A model generated the notes under the pieces. It made no database searches. It saw only the letters and a list, made by a program, of their open reading frames with translations, and had not been told where the DNA came from. From positions 126,001 through 190,000 of IMG/VR virus record IMGVR_UViG_3300020469_003050: 64,000 nucleotides of DNA; one strand, written 5' to 3'. This document shows, piece after piece, positions 27,302 through 39,100 of this stretch (positions are counted from its first letter, which is position 1; every line of letters begins with the position of its first letter). Made by a program: the position numbers and the translations under genes. The DNA comes from a virus.

Positions 27302-30300
27302 TTATATCCACTCTGGCTTCAATTTACCGTGCAACGTCATTTCAAGTGGCGTATCTAACGCATAAATTTTATTAGCAGTGCCAGGAGATATGTGTAATCC
27401 TGTATATAGACCTCTTTCGTCAATAGTAAGGTTTTGTGATGCTTTCTTGTTGTATGTCATAAATTCTATGATACCTGTTGTCTCATTCTCAAAAGCAATC
27501 AATTTCTTGTTCTTCTTAGATGCAGTTGTGAAGGATGCCGGAGTATTTACTACTAATGTCGTTCCATCGAATGTTGTAGCAGTCGATTCGGCTTTCACTT
27601 CTATTTTCCACCCACGACCAAACATATCATACACAAACATATAAGTCTTGTCATGTGTAGTTCTGGTATCGTCAGTGTATCTCTTGACTTTCACAGTTGA
27701 GGAATCTAAAAACTTAGGAAGAACTAAGCCAGTATCGAACCCACCTTCGTCATTTGTATTCTGATATCTTGTTCTTAATAGTCTTCCTTGCTCCCAAGTT
27801 CCATCTTCTATGTCTGGATAGTTATCTGCATCAATGATATTTTCATTTCCGCCTTCTAGTATGTCATCACTATAACGTGAATGATTACCAAAGTCAAGTT
27901 TAATTTTGTGTAATTCTTCTATATCTACATTTGTGTTTGCAACTTCGTTTTGATTGTAGTGTCTTCTCTTAGTTCTTATCTTAGTGTGATAAGGTTTAGC
28001 TTCATTAATATACTCTACAATATCTTCTTCACTATCACGTTGGTATATTGCATATTGTCTAAACTCTCTGTGGAATAATCTTATATCTATGTAACTTGAT
28101 TTGAATAACCAATCTGGATGTGACTTTTCAGTATACAAATAATTAATCATACCGAATATCATATTATTAAGAAGATAAGGTACAGGATAACCTCTCAATA
28201 AAGAAAATAGTTCTTGTATCTGAACACCCAATGCGTTTTCGTAATACTGTTCTGATGCTACGTCATTTTCTGGTTTGACAACATCTACATAAGATAAATT
28301 CAATGAACTATTAGACCTATTAACTAATCGTAGAACACCTTCATGTTCTGCATAGAATTCATTATGAGTTGGTAATTCTAATTTAAATGATTTGATTCCT
28401 TCTCTATATAATTTTAACATGTCAAATGTTCTTGTTTTAGATAGATAACCAAATCTTTTAATTTCTTTGTATTCGTCTTTTAGATACCAATCTTTCATAG
28501 ACATAGCTAATTCATCTGGGTGTATAAAATCTTTATAGAATGGGAAGTCACCTTTTAAAAATCTGTTACTCATTTCTTTATTCATAAGTGAAGAAAAGTT
28601 TTCTCTAGCACTTTGTAGATTTGTAAACCAACTGTTTGCTACAGGCTGTACTCTGTATACTCTAACTACATCATCAACTAATACAGTAACAGATGAAGCA
28701 ATTTTTAATTTTGCGTTGTTGGCATTTACTGAATCAATATCAAAACTAATATCTTTAGCATCAATTATTTTAGAATTCAATGTAGCAACTATATCGTTTA
28801 TCGTTGCATCATCGGTTCCTTCACCATATAATCCTGATAAAATTGGGAAAGGTATACTAGCAAAGTTAGGATCACCTAACATAGACTGTTCGACTAATTT
28901 TTGGTCATATTGTTGGAACGTTATACCTGCCAGGCTATCTACAAGTTGATTTAATATTTCTCCATCAACTGGTGAACTTGGTGCACCAAGGTCTCCGCCT
29001 TCCCTAATAAATTTCCAGTCAACATGTTTAGTATCTATATCTGGTGTTACTCTGTATTCAACTGTTGCTGATATCTTTTCATTTTCAAACACGTAAGCAT
29101 TATTGCTTATAATAATTTTATTAGCTGAGACTGGAATAAATTTATTATTAATGTCACCAGATTCAATTAGCATTTTTATTTCTGCGATACTTAGAGATTT
29201 GTTTCCAACAGGCTCATTACCAACTTCACTCCAATAAAAGTATTCAGTAATAGATTTATTTTTAATCGTATCAAAATAAACTTTAGTTGTGAATGTTGTA
29301 ATTCCTTCTGGGAGTTCCTGACTCTTTGTCCATTGTTTGATATTAATTTCTGAACCTGGAACTAACTTGCCCCAATATTTTGACACGTGTGCTTCTACTA
29401 AGTTTTTGTTCAAGTCACCGTAATCGTTGTATCTATAATAACGTGCAAGACTTGTATCCCACCAAATCTTTCCTAAATTCTCATCAAGCCACAATTCATT
29501 AGAACTTGTTTCATCATATCCTGCAGGATCTTCCCAAGTTATATAATCAATGTCTTTAACTGCTGTTCCTGGGAACTTTAAGTTTAGTGGATCGAATAAC
29601 TGATAGTTAAAGAAGTTTTCACCATCACGTAAAATCATACGTTTCATATAATCTACTTCAAGTGTATTTGCTTGTCTGTTTCTTATTAATAATGTTCCTG
29701 TACTATTTCTAGTTAAAATAGCCCAGCCTTCACCATCATAATCGTCTGCCCAAATTAATGCTTCTGAATTTAATCCTAAGTCAGTATAGAATTCATCAAA
29801 CTTTTCAAACCTAAAGAATGGAGTAAATCTCATAGACTTCCAACGCATTGCTTTGAAATTAGCATTACTTGTTACACTAGTATATTCTCTATACAATCCT
29901 AATTTATTTAACATAGCTTCTGTTGTTCCGCTAAATGTTAAACTAACATTACTTGATGTAAATACCATTCTGCCATCACTAGTGATGTTTGCAGATACGT
30001 CTGTTGATTGTGAGTTTATTTGGTCTTTGAATTCTGTTGCACTACTGCTAGTAGTTATAGCATTTGAATATGTTCCTACTGGTATACCTATGTCATTAAG
30101 TGGGTTACCAATTACATTTGTTAGAACAATACTAGATTGTGTACTTGTAATTTGTAATTGTCTTCCAGAAGTTCCTTTCGTAACTGTTACACCCGTAACG
30201 CCTGATAGTGCTTGATTTTCTATATCTTCTTTTATGTTTGTTAGAGAATCTACTGTAACTGTTGTAGATGAAAATCCTAATCTACTCATTGCTCCAGCAG

Positions 30301-33300
30301 TTACTTCTACGATTTCTAAAGTTGGATTAGAACTTGTAATCGATATTGCACCACCTGTTGCTGTTGCTGTCACTCCAGATAAAGCAGGAATAGAATTTAT
30401 TTGATTTACTACTGATGTTGATGTTGGTTCAGATGTTGCGTTGTATGTACCAGCACTCATTCCTAATGTCGTTAATGCAGTACCACCTAAGACCATTGTA
30501 TTGTTTGAACTTGCTATTGTTAGTATGCCACCTACTGATACAGTGGCTGTTATACCAGCGATTGTTGACAATTCTGTAGCAATGTTTTCAAACTTACTTG
30601 CTCTATAAGAAGTGCCTGTAGATAGACCTAAATCTTGTAATGCTGATCCTGATAATTCTAAAACACCAGAACTAGTTGTCAATACTAATTCATCATCAAC
30701 TGTTTTACTTGCAACAACATCTATACTATTTGTATTAATATTTGTTATAACTGCATCAACATCATCTCCTGATATTAATGATAACAGTGTTCCATTAATC
30801 TGTAGTGGTTTGTTTTGTGGTATCGTTGGTGCTAGTACTGTTCCTGTGACTGTTAAATCTGCGAAAGATTTTGTTACACTATCTACTATTACAGTTTCTC
30901 CAGCAGATATTGCCGTAGTTTCTGTTGCAGTAGAACTTTCACTGATACTAGATACGGCACTAAAATCAACTGTAAGTGTTGTGCCATTGATTGTGACTTC
31001 ATCATCTTTTTGAGAAGTTAAACCAGATGTTGCTGTTGCAGTTGTACCTCTAAATGTAACAAGTGTATTTGAGTTTTCTATTGTTCCGTTTGCCCCATAT
31101 ACAATCATCTGCATTCTTTCATTTGAAGAAACAACTGGATCAACTGTTGCTGATTCACCACCAATGTTTATTCCACTAGATGATGTTCCACTTCCTGGTA
31201 CATATGAGAATGTTGTTCCATCTATAACGAGACTGTCACCAGTAGATATAACTGGATTACTTACTGAGCCGATAGCTTCAACGCCTTGTTGTGATGAAGT
31301 TGGTACAAATAAACTATTACTTGTAGAACTATCAATCTCAACAATAAGAGGTTCGTAGTTTAATTCAAATACTAAGTATTCATAAATTAATATACCATCA
31401 ACTGTTTTTGTTCCGTTACTTACTAGATAATAATAATCAGCAACTTCGGGATCAATGGTTGAGTTTTTAATTTTTAAATATACAGTTTCAACTGTATCGA
31501 TTTCATTTGTTAAACCAATGTATAATTGGTTATCATCTGTTTCACCTATGTAGGCAATTTCTGCAACTTCACTTAATCTTCTTACGTCCCATTCTCTGTT
31601 AGGATCAAATTGAATCCATGCAGTATCGCCTTCATATAATGTTTCATTATTTAAATTTACTAAATCATATTCTGTTTTTACTGTGTGATTTACATCACTG
31701 CCGTCAACATATCCTGTAGTCTTTACAGGGTAATACTTTGGTATCTCTCTGAATACGAATGGTTGTGGAAGATTATCATATGAAATCGTATGTGGATCAC
31801 TTAAGATTTCAATAGTATTGACATCTTGTGATACTTTATATCCGTTGTTTAATTTTCCATATTCATTAATTTTTACTGCCCAAACATCTTGGTGTGTAAC
31901 ATCTTTATAGTTACTATTGTTGTTAATAATTCTATTGATAGCAGACTCAGTTCCTTTATGAGATAAGAATCCTTTATAAAACTCTAATGAACTTTCTCTT
32001 TCTATTCCATGATTTGAAAGATATGCTCTTTTGCTATAACCAATCTGTGAACCTTTAAGAGTGTTAGTTGAATCTAAACTTTGGTCAATAAGTGTATCTC
32101 TATAATATTTTGATTCTTCTGCGATAGTTTCAAAGTTTGGAATCAGTTCATCGCCGTATGTTAAATAACCATCTACTGTTAATGTACCGTCCCAATCGAT
32201 ATTTCTATTACAATCAATTTGCATACGTAAGTTTCTATTATGATTGTGAGGATCATATATAACATCGTTATAACTATCTACTCTGTCTACAACAAATGCG
32301 TGTTCAACATCTTTAATATCAATTTTCATTCCGTAAATCGGAACATCACTTCTAAAGTTTATTGTTTTGCCATCTGTCGTAAAGTTAATTGAAGTATTTG
32401 GAATTAATCTACCTGATGCATCGACTACACGATAAAAGTTTTTATGTGTTTCTTTTCTTACTGTTGCTACACCGTACGGTGCTGTAAAATTACCTGATAG
32501 TAACATAGGAGACAATGTAATAAAGTCACCTGGTTCATGTGTTTCTGAACTCCACTCTAAAAACTTTAATAGTAACTGTTCATAATTTATTGTGTTACCT
32601 TGTTCGTCTATATCTGTGAAACCCCAACCTATTAATTCTAAATATTTCTGATAGCCTACCATTAAGTGTGCAACATCATCTATTGAAGTTACTATGTCTC
32701 CATAGTTAAAAGATTTAATTGCATCATTTTGAAATTCTTTATACCCATATGCAGTGATAACATTAGTTGTAGGCCATTCTACTAATTGTTTCCAATCTTC
32801 AATGTTATCATCTAATAATGTTGTTGATGTATGTTCACGTAAACAAACATAAGCCTGACCTTGATATTTCATGTAACTGTCTTGTCTATAGAAATATCCT
32901 TCTTGCCATTCATTAAGATTCATTCTATCGCCTTTAGTACTGAATGCTTTTTCTCCAGAACTTCTGTCCCAATCCATAGCAAAGAATGTAGGATTTACTT
33001 CATCGTATCCTTGAACTCTATAACCAAAAGATTGTGTCTTAGGCTGTGAAATCATTACCCATGCTTGATAATCAAAATTTATAGCACCAGTAAATTCTGC
33101 CGTTGTTTGTCCGTCTAACTTTCTTTTATAATATTTTTTATCAGATTCGTTATATACAATATCGCCTGGTTTATATGAAGCAGTATTTCCTAATGCGTAT
33201 ATTGGATGTGCAGAATCCATTGAAACTTTTTCAATTACTATTGCACTGAAAAATTCACTTCTATTTGGTTCTCCTGAATGTATTACTAACTCATAATTGT

Positions 33301-36160
33301 CTTTAGGTATCTCTGTATACTTACTGTTAGACATAGAAGTGTTCTCTGCAAACAATCTAAAGTTGTTTACAAAACCACCCAATTTAGAACCTAATTTAAA
33401 TTCGTATTCTCTTTTTTGTAAAAGAATTTGAGAAGTGTTATGTCCTTCTCTGCTATTATTAATTTCGATTGTTCTATTAACTTCATCTTTGTATGTATGA
33501 AGAATTTTAAAAGGCTTAGTTAACATCATTAAAATAAACTGAGCAAAAGGATATTCACTTGAACGTCTCCACGCCATTTCAACTGGAGAACCGTCACCGA
33601 ATTCCCAATCTTCACTTAATCTACCTATATCATTGTTGCTAATCTGACCATTAAAAAATAAACTATTGATTGGACGCAACTGATTATTAGAACCAACTGG
33701 TACTGGAATATTTGAAATATTATAAGCTGTAAATAAACTATTCCAAAAAGTAGGGTCTGTAAAATCTGAACCATATGTTGTTCTAAAATTCTCAGGCTCT
33801 TGTGATAGTCCTACTACTTTCCAAGGTTCTTCAAGTGGATTATCTGTATTATAAGCAAACTCAAATATACCACGCCAGTTTCCCGGAGATGTTGCATCGT
33901 AATTTCTATAGTTCCATGACTTCCAATCACTGACATCATATGTAGTATTTTTTAAATCATCTATGTTGTTTCTAATCATCCACTTTTTAAAGAAAGGATA
34001 CATTGTGTAGTTCTTCTCAGAATTGCTCCACTCTCCGCTATTTGCAGATTGATAAACTCCGTAATTAACATAGTCTAGTGTTGTTCTTTCAATATTCTTA
34101 TCTAAGTTATTCCAAATAAAAGTTTCGAACATCAACATAATTGAATCTGTTCTATCACCGTATGCCGCCATTAATGATCCGTCATGACCTCTAAGAAAGT
34201 TTACATTGCTAGAGTAGTTTTCGTCTACTACTATTTCAGGCTTATACGCAGGATTTAGTTTTAAATAAGTTGAACTTGGTGGAATGAATGCTTCTTTAAT
34301 ACTGTCGTATCTTCTTACTATAATTGTACTAGTGCTTGGTATATCTTCTTTAAATGTTATTTCATTACCTGTATCAGATATTGTATAATCAACATCTAAT
34401 CTTTGTAATACATTATCTTTAAATACTGATACTGCCCTGTCTTCTCCGAAAGGTAATATTTCTGATGGGACAACTTGTTCTTTAGCATTAGGTGTAATAG
34501 TCATTTCTGCTTCTTGGAAATGAGAAAATATTTCACCATGATTAATCATGTCAAGTTTGTCAAATATACTGATGCTATCTCTCTTAGATAAAGAAATAGT
34601 ATTAAGTGCTTCTTCAAGTATTAATAAATCTGATTTAGATGTACTGCCTGCGCCATCTAAGATTTCTCTTATTGTAGTTACTAGTTTATTTTTGTAACCT
34701 TGATATGTTGTAGATAAAAACTCAACTGCTTTGATTGGGTCATAGTCGTCCCTAGTCAATGCAAAGAAGGCATCTTTTACATCAACTGAGTTTGTAACTA
34801 ATACACTTCCTCTGTTATTAAATGTAGTTGTAATACCTGTTGCTGTTAATTTTCTAAAATTGTTAAAACCGTTTGCATCTCCCGTAAGACCAGGTGTAGT
34901 TTCTACTATTCTTAAAAAGTGTTCGTAAACTAATGAATAAGATAAATTTGTGTTTGTGTAAGTTTTATTATCAACGTTAAATTCTAATGAATGATGCAGT
35001 CTTTGAAAACCAGTGTCACCGTCGTTTACTACAGGACTGTTTGTACAGTAGTCAACGTATACAAAACCTTCTGGTGCATTGTTCAAAGTTATAATATTAT
35101 TAGTAACATCAACTGTGTAGTTAGTTGGATTATTTGTATCTGAGTTAAGTCTTTGTAATTTTATACCATCAATATATACATCTATTGCATTTTCACTTTG
35201 AGGTGCTTGTGATAATGTTAATGATGTTCCTGCTTCTCTTCCAAACTCTTGTCTAAAATTTCTATAAGGAAATATAGTATCAATATAGATTGGTTGTACT
35301 TGACCATCTACATCAAACTGTTGGTCGTCTGCCATGTCGATATTGAATTGAAACTCACTGATATAATCACCAGCAACCATTAACGGGACAAACCCTAATT
35401 CTTGGTCTGCATTATATAGTGTACTGTCGCCTAATACATATGAAAATATTTTTGCATTTGTATCAGTCACTATACCATCTTTGTCGTATACTTTAAATGT
35501 AGGAAATTCCCAATCTGTACCAGCTACTTTGGCTAAACTATCATTACTAAGTTCAAGTCTACTATCAAATTCAATGATAGGTCTTTTTGCTTGTTCCATG
35601 TATTCACTACTATCTTCTGTGATAAGATTTTTAATATCGTCATAGTGATACCATTGATTTTCGTTTGCCCACCAGTTGTCTACTGCGAATAAATTTAATT
35701 GGTCTCTGCCAATAGTAACGTAATGTTTTTTAGTACTACCAGTTATAGATGTGTCGAACCCTGGCTTAATCCAATAATACATTTCAAAGTTAATAAACTT
35801 ATCTAAATGAATTGGAATATTAATTGTTTTCTTTTTTGTATCGAATAATCTTCTGTGGTCGTTTGTTAATGCACCTTTATTGAATAATGCATTAAGCATA
35901 TCTTCATAGAATACTTTATCATATGTACTAGCATAGACTGGTTCTAATCCGTAATTTTCACGATTGAATGCATGTGGAGGGAAAGTTAGATAGATATCGT
36001 TTTCTCTGTTTATTCCCTTTTCTTTTCTACCTACAAATGCTCTAGTTTTCTCAACTGAGCCTTTAGAGAATGCTCGTTCCAGTGTACCTTCAAAGATAGT
36101 TTCTAATTCACTATTCTTTAAATGTCCTGGAAGAAAGTCATAAATTTTATTCTTAGCCAT
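27302..36160 (-). CDS. 2952-residue baseplate/tail structural protein
   Basis: The largest gene in the window. Its position directly after gp6 suggests a giant baseplate-wedge or fibre-base protein, in the place where T4 has gp7-gp10. Residues 1-60 (FLPGHLKNSELETIFEGTLERAF) form a distinct start. Around 1000-1110 are two modules with the pattern 'W..g..Y..gd.V.....Y.c...H.s' (SYKPGDIVYNESDKKYYK, MKYQGQAYVCLREHTS), like small carbohydrate-binding modules. Residues about 1800-2095 hold five tandem flagellin-IN-like repeats. The last 300 residues form another structured end. It overlaps gp6 by 8 nt. Identity with a specific T4 protein is not established. Confidence 0.7.
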   Translation of the reverse strand: MAKNKIYDFLPGHLKNSELETIFEGTLERAFSKGSVEKTRAFVGRKEKGINRENDIYLTFPPHAFNRENYGLEPVYASTYDKVFYEDMLNALFNKGALTNDHRRLFDTKKKTINIPIHLDKFINFEMYYWIKPGFDTSITGSTKKHYVTIGRDQLNLFAVDNWWANENQWYHYDDIKNLITEDSSEYMEQAKRPIIEFDSRLELSNDSLAKVAGTDWEFPTFKVYDKDGIVTDTNAKIFSYVLGDSTLYNADQELGFVPLMVAGDYISEFQFNIDMADDQQFDVDGQVQPIYIDTIFPYRNFRQEFGREAGTSLTLSQAPQSENAIDVYIDGIKLQRLNSDTNNPTNYTVDVTNNIITLNNAPEGFVYVDYCTNSPVVNDGDTGFQRLHHSLEFNVDNKTYTNTNLSYSLVYEHFLRIVETTPGLTGDANGFNNFRKLTATGITTTFNNRGSVLVTNSVDVKDAFFALTRDDYDPIKAVEFLSTTYQGYKNKLVTTIREILDGAGSTSKSDLLILEEALNTISLSKRDSISIFDKLDMINHGEIFSHFQEAEMTITPNAKEQVVPSEILPFGEDRAVSVFKDNVLQRLDVDYTISDTGNEITFKEDIPSTSTIIVRRYDSIKEAFIPPSSTYLKLNPAYKPEIVVDENYSSNVNFLRGHDGSLMAAYGDRTDSIMLMFETFIWNNLDKNIERTTLDYVNYGVYQSANSGEWSNSEKNYTMYPFFKKWMIRNNIDDLKNTTYDVSDWKSWNYRNYDATSPGNWRGIFEFAYNTDNPLEEPWKVVGLSQEPENFRTTYGSDFTDPTFWNSLFTAYNISNIPVPVGSNNQLRPINSLFFNGQISNNDIGRLSEDWEFGDGSPVEMAWRRSSEYPFAQFILMMLTKPFKILHTYKDEVNRTIEINNSREGHNTSQILLQKREYEFKLGSKLGGFVNNFRLFAENTSMSNSKYTEIPKDNYELVIHSGEPNRSEFFSAIVIEKVSMDSAHPIYALGNTASYKPGDIVYNESDKKYYKRKLDGQTTAEFTGAINFDYQAWVMISQPKTQSFGYRVQGYDEVNPTFFAMDWDRSSGEKAFSTKGDRMNLNEWQEGYFYRQDSYMKYQGQAYVCLREHTSTTLLDDNIEDWKQLVEWPTTNVITAYGYKEFQNDAIKSFNYGDIVTSIDDVAHLMVGYQKYLELIGWGFTDIDEQGNTINYEQLLLKFLEWSSETHEPGDFITLSPMLLSGNFTAPYGVATVRKETHKNFYRVVDASGRLIPNTSINFTTDGKTINFRSDVPIYGMKIDIKDVEHAFVVDRVDSYNDVIYDPHNHNRNLRMQIDCNRNIDWDGTLTVDGYLTYGDELIPNFETIAEESKYYRDTLIDQSLDSTNTLKGSQIGYSKRAYLSNHGIERESSLEFYKGFLSHKGTESAINRIINNNSNYKDVTHQDVWAVKINEYGKLNNGYKVSQDVNTIEILSDPHTISYDNLPQPFVFREIPKYYPVKTTGYVDGSDVNHTVKTEYDLVNLNNETLYEGDTAWIQFDPNREWDVRRLSEVAEIAYIGETDDNQLYIGLTNEIDTVETVYLKIKNSTIDPEVADYYYLVSNGTKTVDGILIYEYLVFELNYEPLIVEIDSSTSNSLFVPTSSQQGVEAIGSVSNPVISTGDSLVIDGTTFSYVPGSGTSSSGINIGGESATVDPVVSSNERMQMIVYGANGTIENSNTLVTFRGTTATATSGLTSQKDDEVTINGTTLTVDFSAVSSISESSTATETTAISAGETVIVDSVTKSFADLTVTGTVLAPTIPQNKPLQINGTLLSLISGDDVDAVITNINTNSIDVVASKTVDDELVLTTSSGVLELSGSALQDLGLSTGTSYRASKFENIATELSTIAGITATVSVGGILTIASSNNTMVLGGTALTTLGMSAGTYNATSEPTSTSVVNQINSIPALSGVTATATGGAISITSSNPTLEIVEVTAGAMSRLGFSSTTVTVDSLTNIKEDIENQALSGVTGVTVTKGTSGRQLQITSTQSSIVLTNVIGNPLNDIGIPVGTYSNAITTSSSATEFKDQINSQSTDVSANITSDGRMVFTSSNVSLTFSGTTEAMLNKLGLYREYTSVTSNANFKAMRWKSMRFTPFFRFEKFDEFYTDLGLNSEALIWADDYDGEGWAILTRNSTGTLLIRNRQANTLEVDYMKRMILRDGENFFNYQLFDPLNLKFPGTAVKDIDYITWEDPAGYDETSSNELWLDENLGKIWWDTSLARYYRYNDYGDLNKNLVEAHVSKYWGKLVPGSEINIKQWTKSQELPEGITTFTTKVYFDTIKNKSITEYFYWSEVGNEPVGNKSLSIAEIKMLIESGDINNKFIPVSANKIIISNNAYVFENEKISATVEYRVTPDIDTKHVDWKFIREGGDLGAPSSPVDGEILNQLVDSLAGITFQQYDQKLVEQSMLGDPNFASIPFPILSGLYGEGTDDATINDIVATLNSKIIDAKDISFDIDSVNANNAKLKIASSVTVLVDDVVRVYRVQPVANSWFTNLQSARENFSSLMNKEMSNRFLKGDFPFYKDFIHPDELAMSMKDWYLKDEYKEIKRFGYLSKTRTFDMLKLYREGIKSFKLELPTHNEFYAEHEGVLRLVNRSNSSLNLSYVDVVKPENDVASEQYYENALGVQIQELFSLLRGYPVPYLLNNMIFGMINYLYTEKSHPDWLFKSSYIDIRLFHREFRQYAIYQRDSEEDIVEYINEAKPYHTKIRTKRRHYNQNEVANTNVDIEELHKIKLDFGNHSRYSDDILEGGNENIIDADNYPDIEDGTWEQGRLLRTRYQNTNDEGGFDTGLVLPKFLDSSTVKVKRYTDDTRTTHDKTYMFVYDMFGRGWKIEVKAESTATTFDGTTLVVNTPASFTTASKKNKKLIAFENETTGIIEFMTYNKKASQNLTIDERGLYTGLHISPGTANKIYALDTPLEMTLHGKLKPEWI
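29875..30770 (-). repeat. Five tandem ~57-residue flagellin-IN-like protein repeats
   Basis: Within the 2952-residue protein, five consecutive units share the plan 'IN......GVTAt...G.l.Itss...l.l......l..LG...GTY'. Examples are the segments SIPALSGVTATATGGAISI, STIAGITATVSVGGILTIAS and SGVTGVTVTKGTSGRQLQIT. The units are diverged, so this is an old protein-level duplication, not a recent DNA repeat. Confidence 0.7.
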
Positions 36161-39100
36161 TGCTTGTTACATCCTCGCCTTGAAGTTCTGATGTTGAAAT
36201 TGCTGAAATGCATTTGACATTTTCTGATGTAGTAACACTTAAGAAAATTTCATTTGGTTCACTAGTAATACTTAGTAAGTCTGTAAACTCACTAGTAGAA
36301 AATTTAGGTGTTATAACGACACTTGCAATATAATCTCCAAGTTGTTGATGTAAGTATGATGCTAATTCTGAGAAGTAGAACGTATCGCCAAACTCCCAAT
36401 TATCAAGTGCAAAGTATTCATTTACTTTAGATGATACGGCTGTTTTAACTTCACTGTCTGTGTACGCAGTTCCTGATTTTTTAACAACTTTAAAAGATGC
36501 TTGATTTTCAGGAGTAGCATATGCACCAAACAAGTATTTAAACTTAACTGGTATGTATGATATATGGTCTGCGATTGCTGACTTGGGTTCAATACCACCC
36601 ATTAGAGATTTCAATTCAAAATTATTAGGCGCTACTGGAATTTCTGTTTTAAATCCACCAGCTATCCATTGATTGACTCGTCTTACATAATCACTTGTAA
36701 GAACATACATATCAACAATATTACTTGTACTAGGATCAATTCTTTTGTCTATGTCTGCATAATGATCCCATCTGTAACTCATAAACTTATCTTCAACAAA
36801 ACTTTTTCCATCTACAACTGCATACTCTGAGTCACCATAGTACATTACACTATTAGGACCAGTTACTACTTCATTATAAACAAATGATGTTGTCCATATA
36901 CCTGCTTGATATAGATACCATGAATTATTATCAGTGTTAAACCATAAAGTATAATCTGGACTTTGTACTGCGGGTGCTATAGTATTATTTGATGCCGGGC
37001 CAGCTGTTGCTGTTTTTGCCGCTCGGTGTAATGTTATGTTAAGAGTTGGTTCGATATATGACTCTTGTACGAATTTAGAAATTAATATATTATTTTGTGC
37101 ATCTGTAGAGTTAAATATATTTAATATTCCGTATGGATTTCCTTTTGTATCAAGTGTAAGTAGTTTAACTTTACGTGCATCATCATAACCAGTATTGATT
37201 CTAAAATCATCATAAACATATGCACCAGTAGTTGCATAAGATGATGTTTGTGTTTCAACACCTTTTGCTACTTCGATTTCTGCAATAACTTTTACACTAA
37301 AGTCATCTAAGTCTGTAGTTGCACTTCCGTCACCAATGAATATATTATATAAACTTCCTACGCCTGGATCTATAGTCCAGAAAATAATTTTATATGCATT
37401 GCCTGAACCAGCTACTAATTCTAAATGTTCGTTATCAATTATATTATCATTAGCATCTTTGATAATCATATTGAATTGCGTTATAGATTCTGTAGTTGAG
37501 AAATTAAGTTCACCATATGCAAGTTGTCTAAACCTAACATCATTAGGTATATTGTCTGCACTAGTTATACCGTCACCGCCTGTTCCGTCTGCTAATACTC
37601 CCCAATTTTTGAAAGGATATGTAAACGTAAACAAATTAGTGTTTGTATCAAAGCCAGTAATAAAATCTTTTTGTACACCTGTCATACCAAACGTAGCACT
37701 TGTTGAAGTTTCTCCTGTTGGTAATGCACTAATATCAATCCATAAGAAATTGTTTGTCGTAGGTGCTGTACCAAAATATGCCAATGAAGGCAGACCTTTA
37801 AATCCGTATGTGTTTTCTAAGTTAGTACTTGTTACAGTACTAAACGATGCTTCTGCGTTTGCTACTGCGGCCGCTGATGTGTCAGTTACGATAGGTATAG
37901 TATCTGATGAAATAAATGTTTCAGTTGATGAATTCACTGATGAACCAGTTTCGATACTTGTAACGTTTGCAATAAATTGTGATATATCTGCAACTTCAAG
38001 TGTTATAGTATACTGTGGATCTGCACCGATAATATTCTCATTAGCGGCTGTCGGACTTGTGACCGAACCATCAGGTAAATCATATGTAATACCTACTGGA
38101 GATACTAATTGATGTGTATATTTTGTTGGAGTAAGTGGGTTATCTATATTAACAGAAGTAGGATCTATAAGTTCAAGGTTGTCTTTTGCACCTGTGTGTC
38201 TGTATACTGCATTAAATGTTCCACCACCTGTTCCATTGCTTTGGAAACCAGTAACTGGTGCGTAACCGATTGTTACGATATCATTATATTTTGTATCTGG
38301 TAGAACATTTAAAGAACCACCATCATAATAGTTAATTAGAATTTTATCTCTTTCAGCAAGATTTGTTTCATTGTCTACGATAATATTTTTGTTACCATAA
38401 TAAAATTTAACTTGGTCATAGCTTTCGAACACTACTCGCTTTCCAGTAAATTTAGCAGTGTACATGGCTTCACTTGCACGTATACCTGCATTATATTTAA
38501 ATTCTAAACTAATCTTAGATGATATATCAACTACACCATCCCAAATTTTCCACGTCCATAAATCTGTTGCGTTATCTCTTAAATCATAATATAAAGTGAA
38601 TGTTGAAGCATCATCAACAATCTTTTGTTTGACATCTGAAATTTCTGTAATTCCTAAACCTGCATCTTCGATAAACTTAGTTCTATATCCTCTTATAGCA
38701 GTTTTTACAGTACCATCTTCTGGTATAATTTTATCTAATACAACTGAACTTGGATCTACTGATAGTCCTGATGTATCTGGACTTACTACTCTAACAACAC
38801 GTGCATGATACTCAGTACCCGATGTGCCTACTAAATGTAAGTAGTCTCCTTGTGCTACACCCCATGGTGCACCTGAGGCACCGTCAATTTGTAAATTATT
38901 TAAGTCACTTTTAGTATAAGATTCATTTATAACTCTATTTGCACTAACATCATTTTTATATAAGAAGTGATACTTGTTAAACAATGATGCGTGTCCTAAT
39001 GCTCTTGACATTTCGTTTCTAACAAAGTCATCTGCATCACCACTGTTTCTATTGAAGAACAAAGCAACACTCATTGGTTCATCTTCGACAAATACAGAAC

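Noticed and set aside
37336-38112. Plus-strand ORF of 258 codons opposite gp6
   Set aside because: The composition (Val/Ser/Pro-rich, no motif) is that of an antisense frame of a Thr/Asn-rich protein; no promoter or RBS.
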